Shown: piece after piece, positions 13,206 through 13,693 of the stretch | Position numbering within the stretch: the first letter of the stretch is position 1 | How the letters are laid out: each line of letters begins with the position of its first letter | NCBI GenBank assembly: GCA_019244945.1 | Contig: JAFASD010000033.1 | Coordinates: 1-13,693 of the forward strand | Origin: Acidobacteriaceae bacterium | GTDB taxonomy: Bacteria; Acidobacteriota; Terriglobia; Bryobacterales; Bryobacteraceae | Direction: 5' to 3' | Length of the DNA stretch: 13,693 nucleotides | Notes under the pieces: generated by a model | Databases searched by the model: none | Seen by the model: only the letters and a program-made list of their open reading frames with translations | Told to the model about the DNA's origin: nothing | Position numbers and translations under genes: made by a program

Positions 13206-13693
13206 ATGACCGGAACTGTACATGCCTTGCTCATCCAATGGCTTACTGCCGTGGCCGCGGTGTTCTTTATTGTAGATCCGATTGCTGCCACCCCAGCCTT
13301 CCTGGGGATGACCGCTGGATATGCGCCGCAGCGGCGAAAGCAGATGGCGCAGCGTGCTGCTCTTACCTGCCTGGTCATACTCGGAGTGTTTGCCACGGTC
13401 GGGAAATATCTGTTCCGGGTGTTTGGCATCACGCTGCCGGCCTTCAAACTTGCCGGAGGATTGCTCTTGCTTCTGGTTGCTCTGGACATGCTGCAAGCCC
13501 GCCGATCGCGGACCCGGGAAACGCCCGAGGAACAGAGCGATGCCTGCGCTACGGAAGACGTGGGTATCATTCCGATGGGCATTCCGATGCTGGCCGGTCC
13601 CGGTTCGATCTCGACCGTGATGGTGCTTGTCGGGCAAGCGCCTTCGTGGCGCGATGCCATTCCCGTGTTGGCAGGAATCGTGATCACGTCGGC
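13206..13693 (+). CDS. MarC family integral membrane protein, cut by the window edge
   Basis: An open frame of 162 codons that runs off the right edge with no stop. Membrane helices are likely at about 8-33, 50-70, 76-97 and 119-142, with a further one starting near 150. Characteristic MarC segments are visible: AVFFIVDPIAATPAFLGMT (18-36), GITLPAFKLAGGLLLLLVAL (74-93) and IIPMGIPMLAGPGSISTVMV (121-140), the last with the typical PxxIPxxAGPG core. MarC proteins have about 200-220 residues and six helices, so roughly a quarter is missing. Despite the old name linked to multiple antibiotic resistance, the family's function is unclear. It is divergent from the glycosyltransferase, with 54 bases between starts, and may share a regulatory region. 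The ribosome binding site is not obvious; GGAGG at 13177-13181 is too far from the ATG, so the start is somewhat uncertain. Confidence 0.88.
   Translation, partial: MTGTVHALLIQWLTAVAAVFFIVDPIAATPAFLGMTAGYAPQRRKQMAQRAALTCLVILGVFATVGKYLFRVFGITLPAFKLAGGLLLLLVALDMLQARRSRTRETPEEQSDACATEDVGIIPMGIPMLAGPGSISTVMVLVGQAPSWRDAIPVLAGIVITS

Overview
The window looks like chromosomal DNA from an Acidobacteriota bacterium of moderately high GC. The main reasons are an orphan duplicated FtsX/MacB-type permease of the acidobacterial ADOP type (6074-8548), a bacterial TrmB-type regulator, and several unassigned exported or membrane proteins around housekeeping genes. I see no rRNA, tRNA, CRISPR array, insertion sequence or phage gene. 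The phylum is inferred from gene content only.

Left part, plus strand. Bases 1-209 hold nothing I recognise. A small overlapping pair follows: a DUF433-type antitoxin (210-449) and a DUF5615 PIN-like toxin (446-775). Next come secA (926-3745), the export ATPase, and a tail-anchored exported protein (3724-4641) that starts inside the last codons of secA and is probably translated with it.

The gap 4642-4995 is the most interesting non-coding part. It carries a good sigma70-type promoter (4808-4836), then about 127 bases that fold into four consecutive hairpins, the last being a very strong two-way terminator. I read it as a candidate small structured RNA.

Middle part, minus strand. The ADOP permease (8548-6074) is followed after 76 bases by a membrane-anchored, proline-rich, glycine-zipper protein (5997-4996). 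Upstream is a secreted tyrosine/glycine-rich low-complexity protein (9110-8679) with its own terminator-like hairpin.

Right part. On the plus strand are a lipoprotein-like gene (9306-9926), a seven-helix membrane protein (9983-10696) and a TrmB-type regulator (about 10748-11578), preceded by a 24-base inverted repeat that may be its operator. Converging on it from the minus strand is a two-gene unit: a GT2 polyprenyl-phosphate glycosyltransferase (13151-12183) overlapping a HAD-family phosphatase-like gene (to 11585). A MarC-family membrane protein (13206 onward) diverges from the glycosyltransferase and runs off the right edge.
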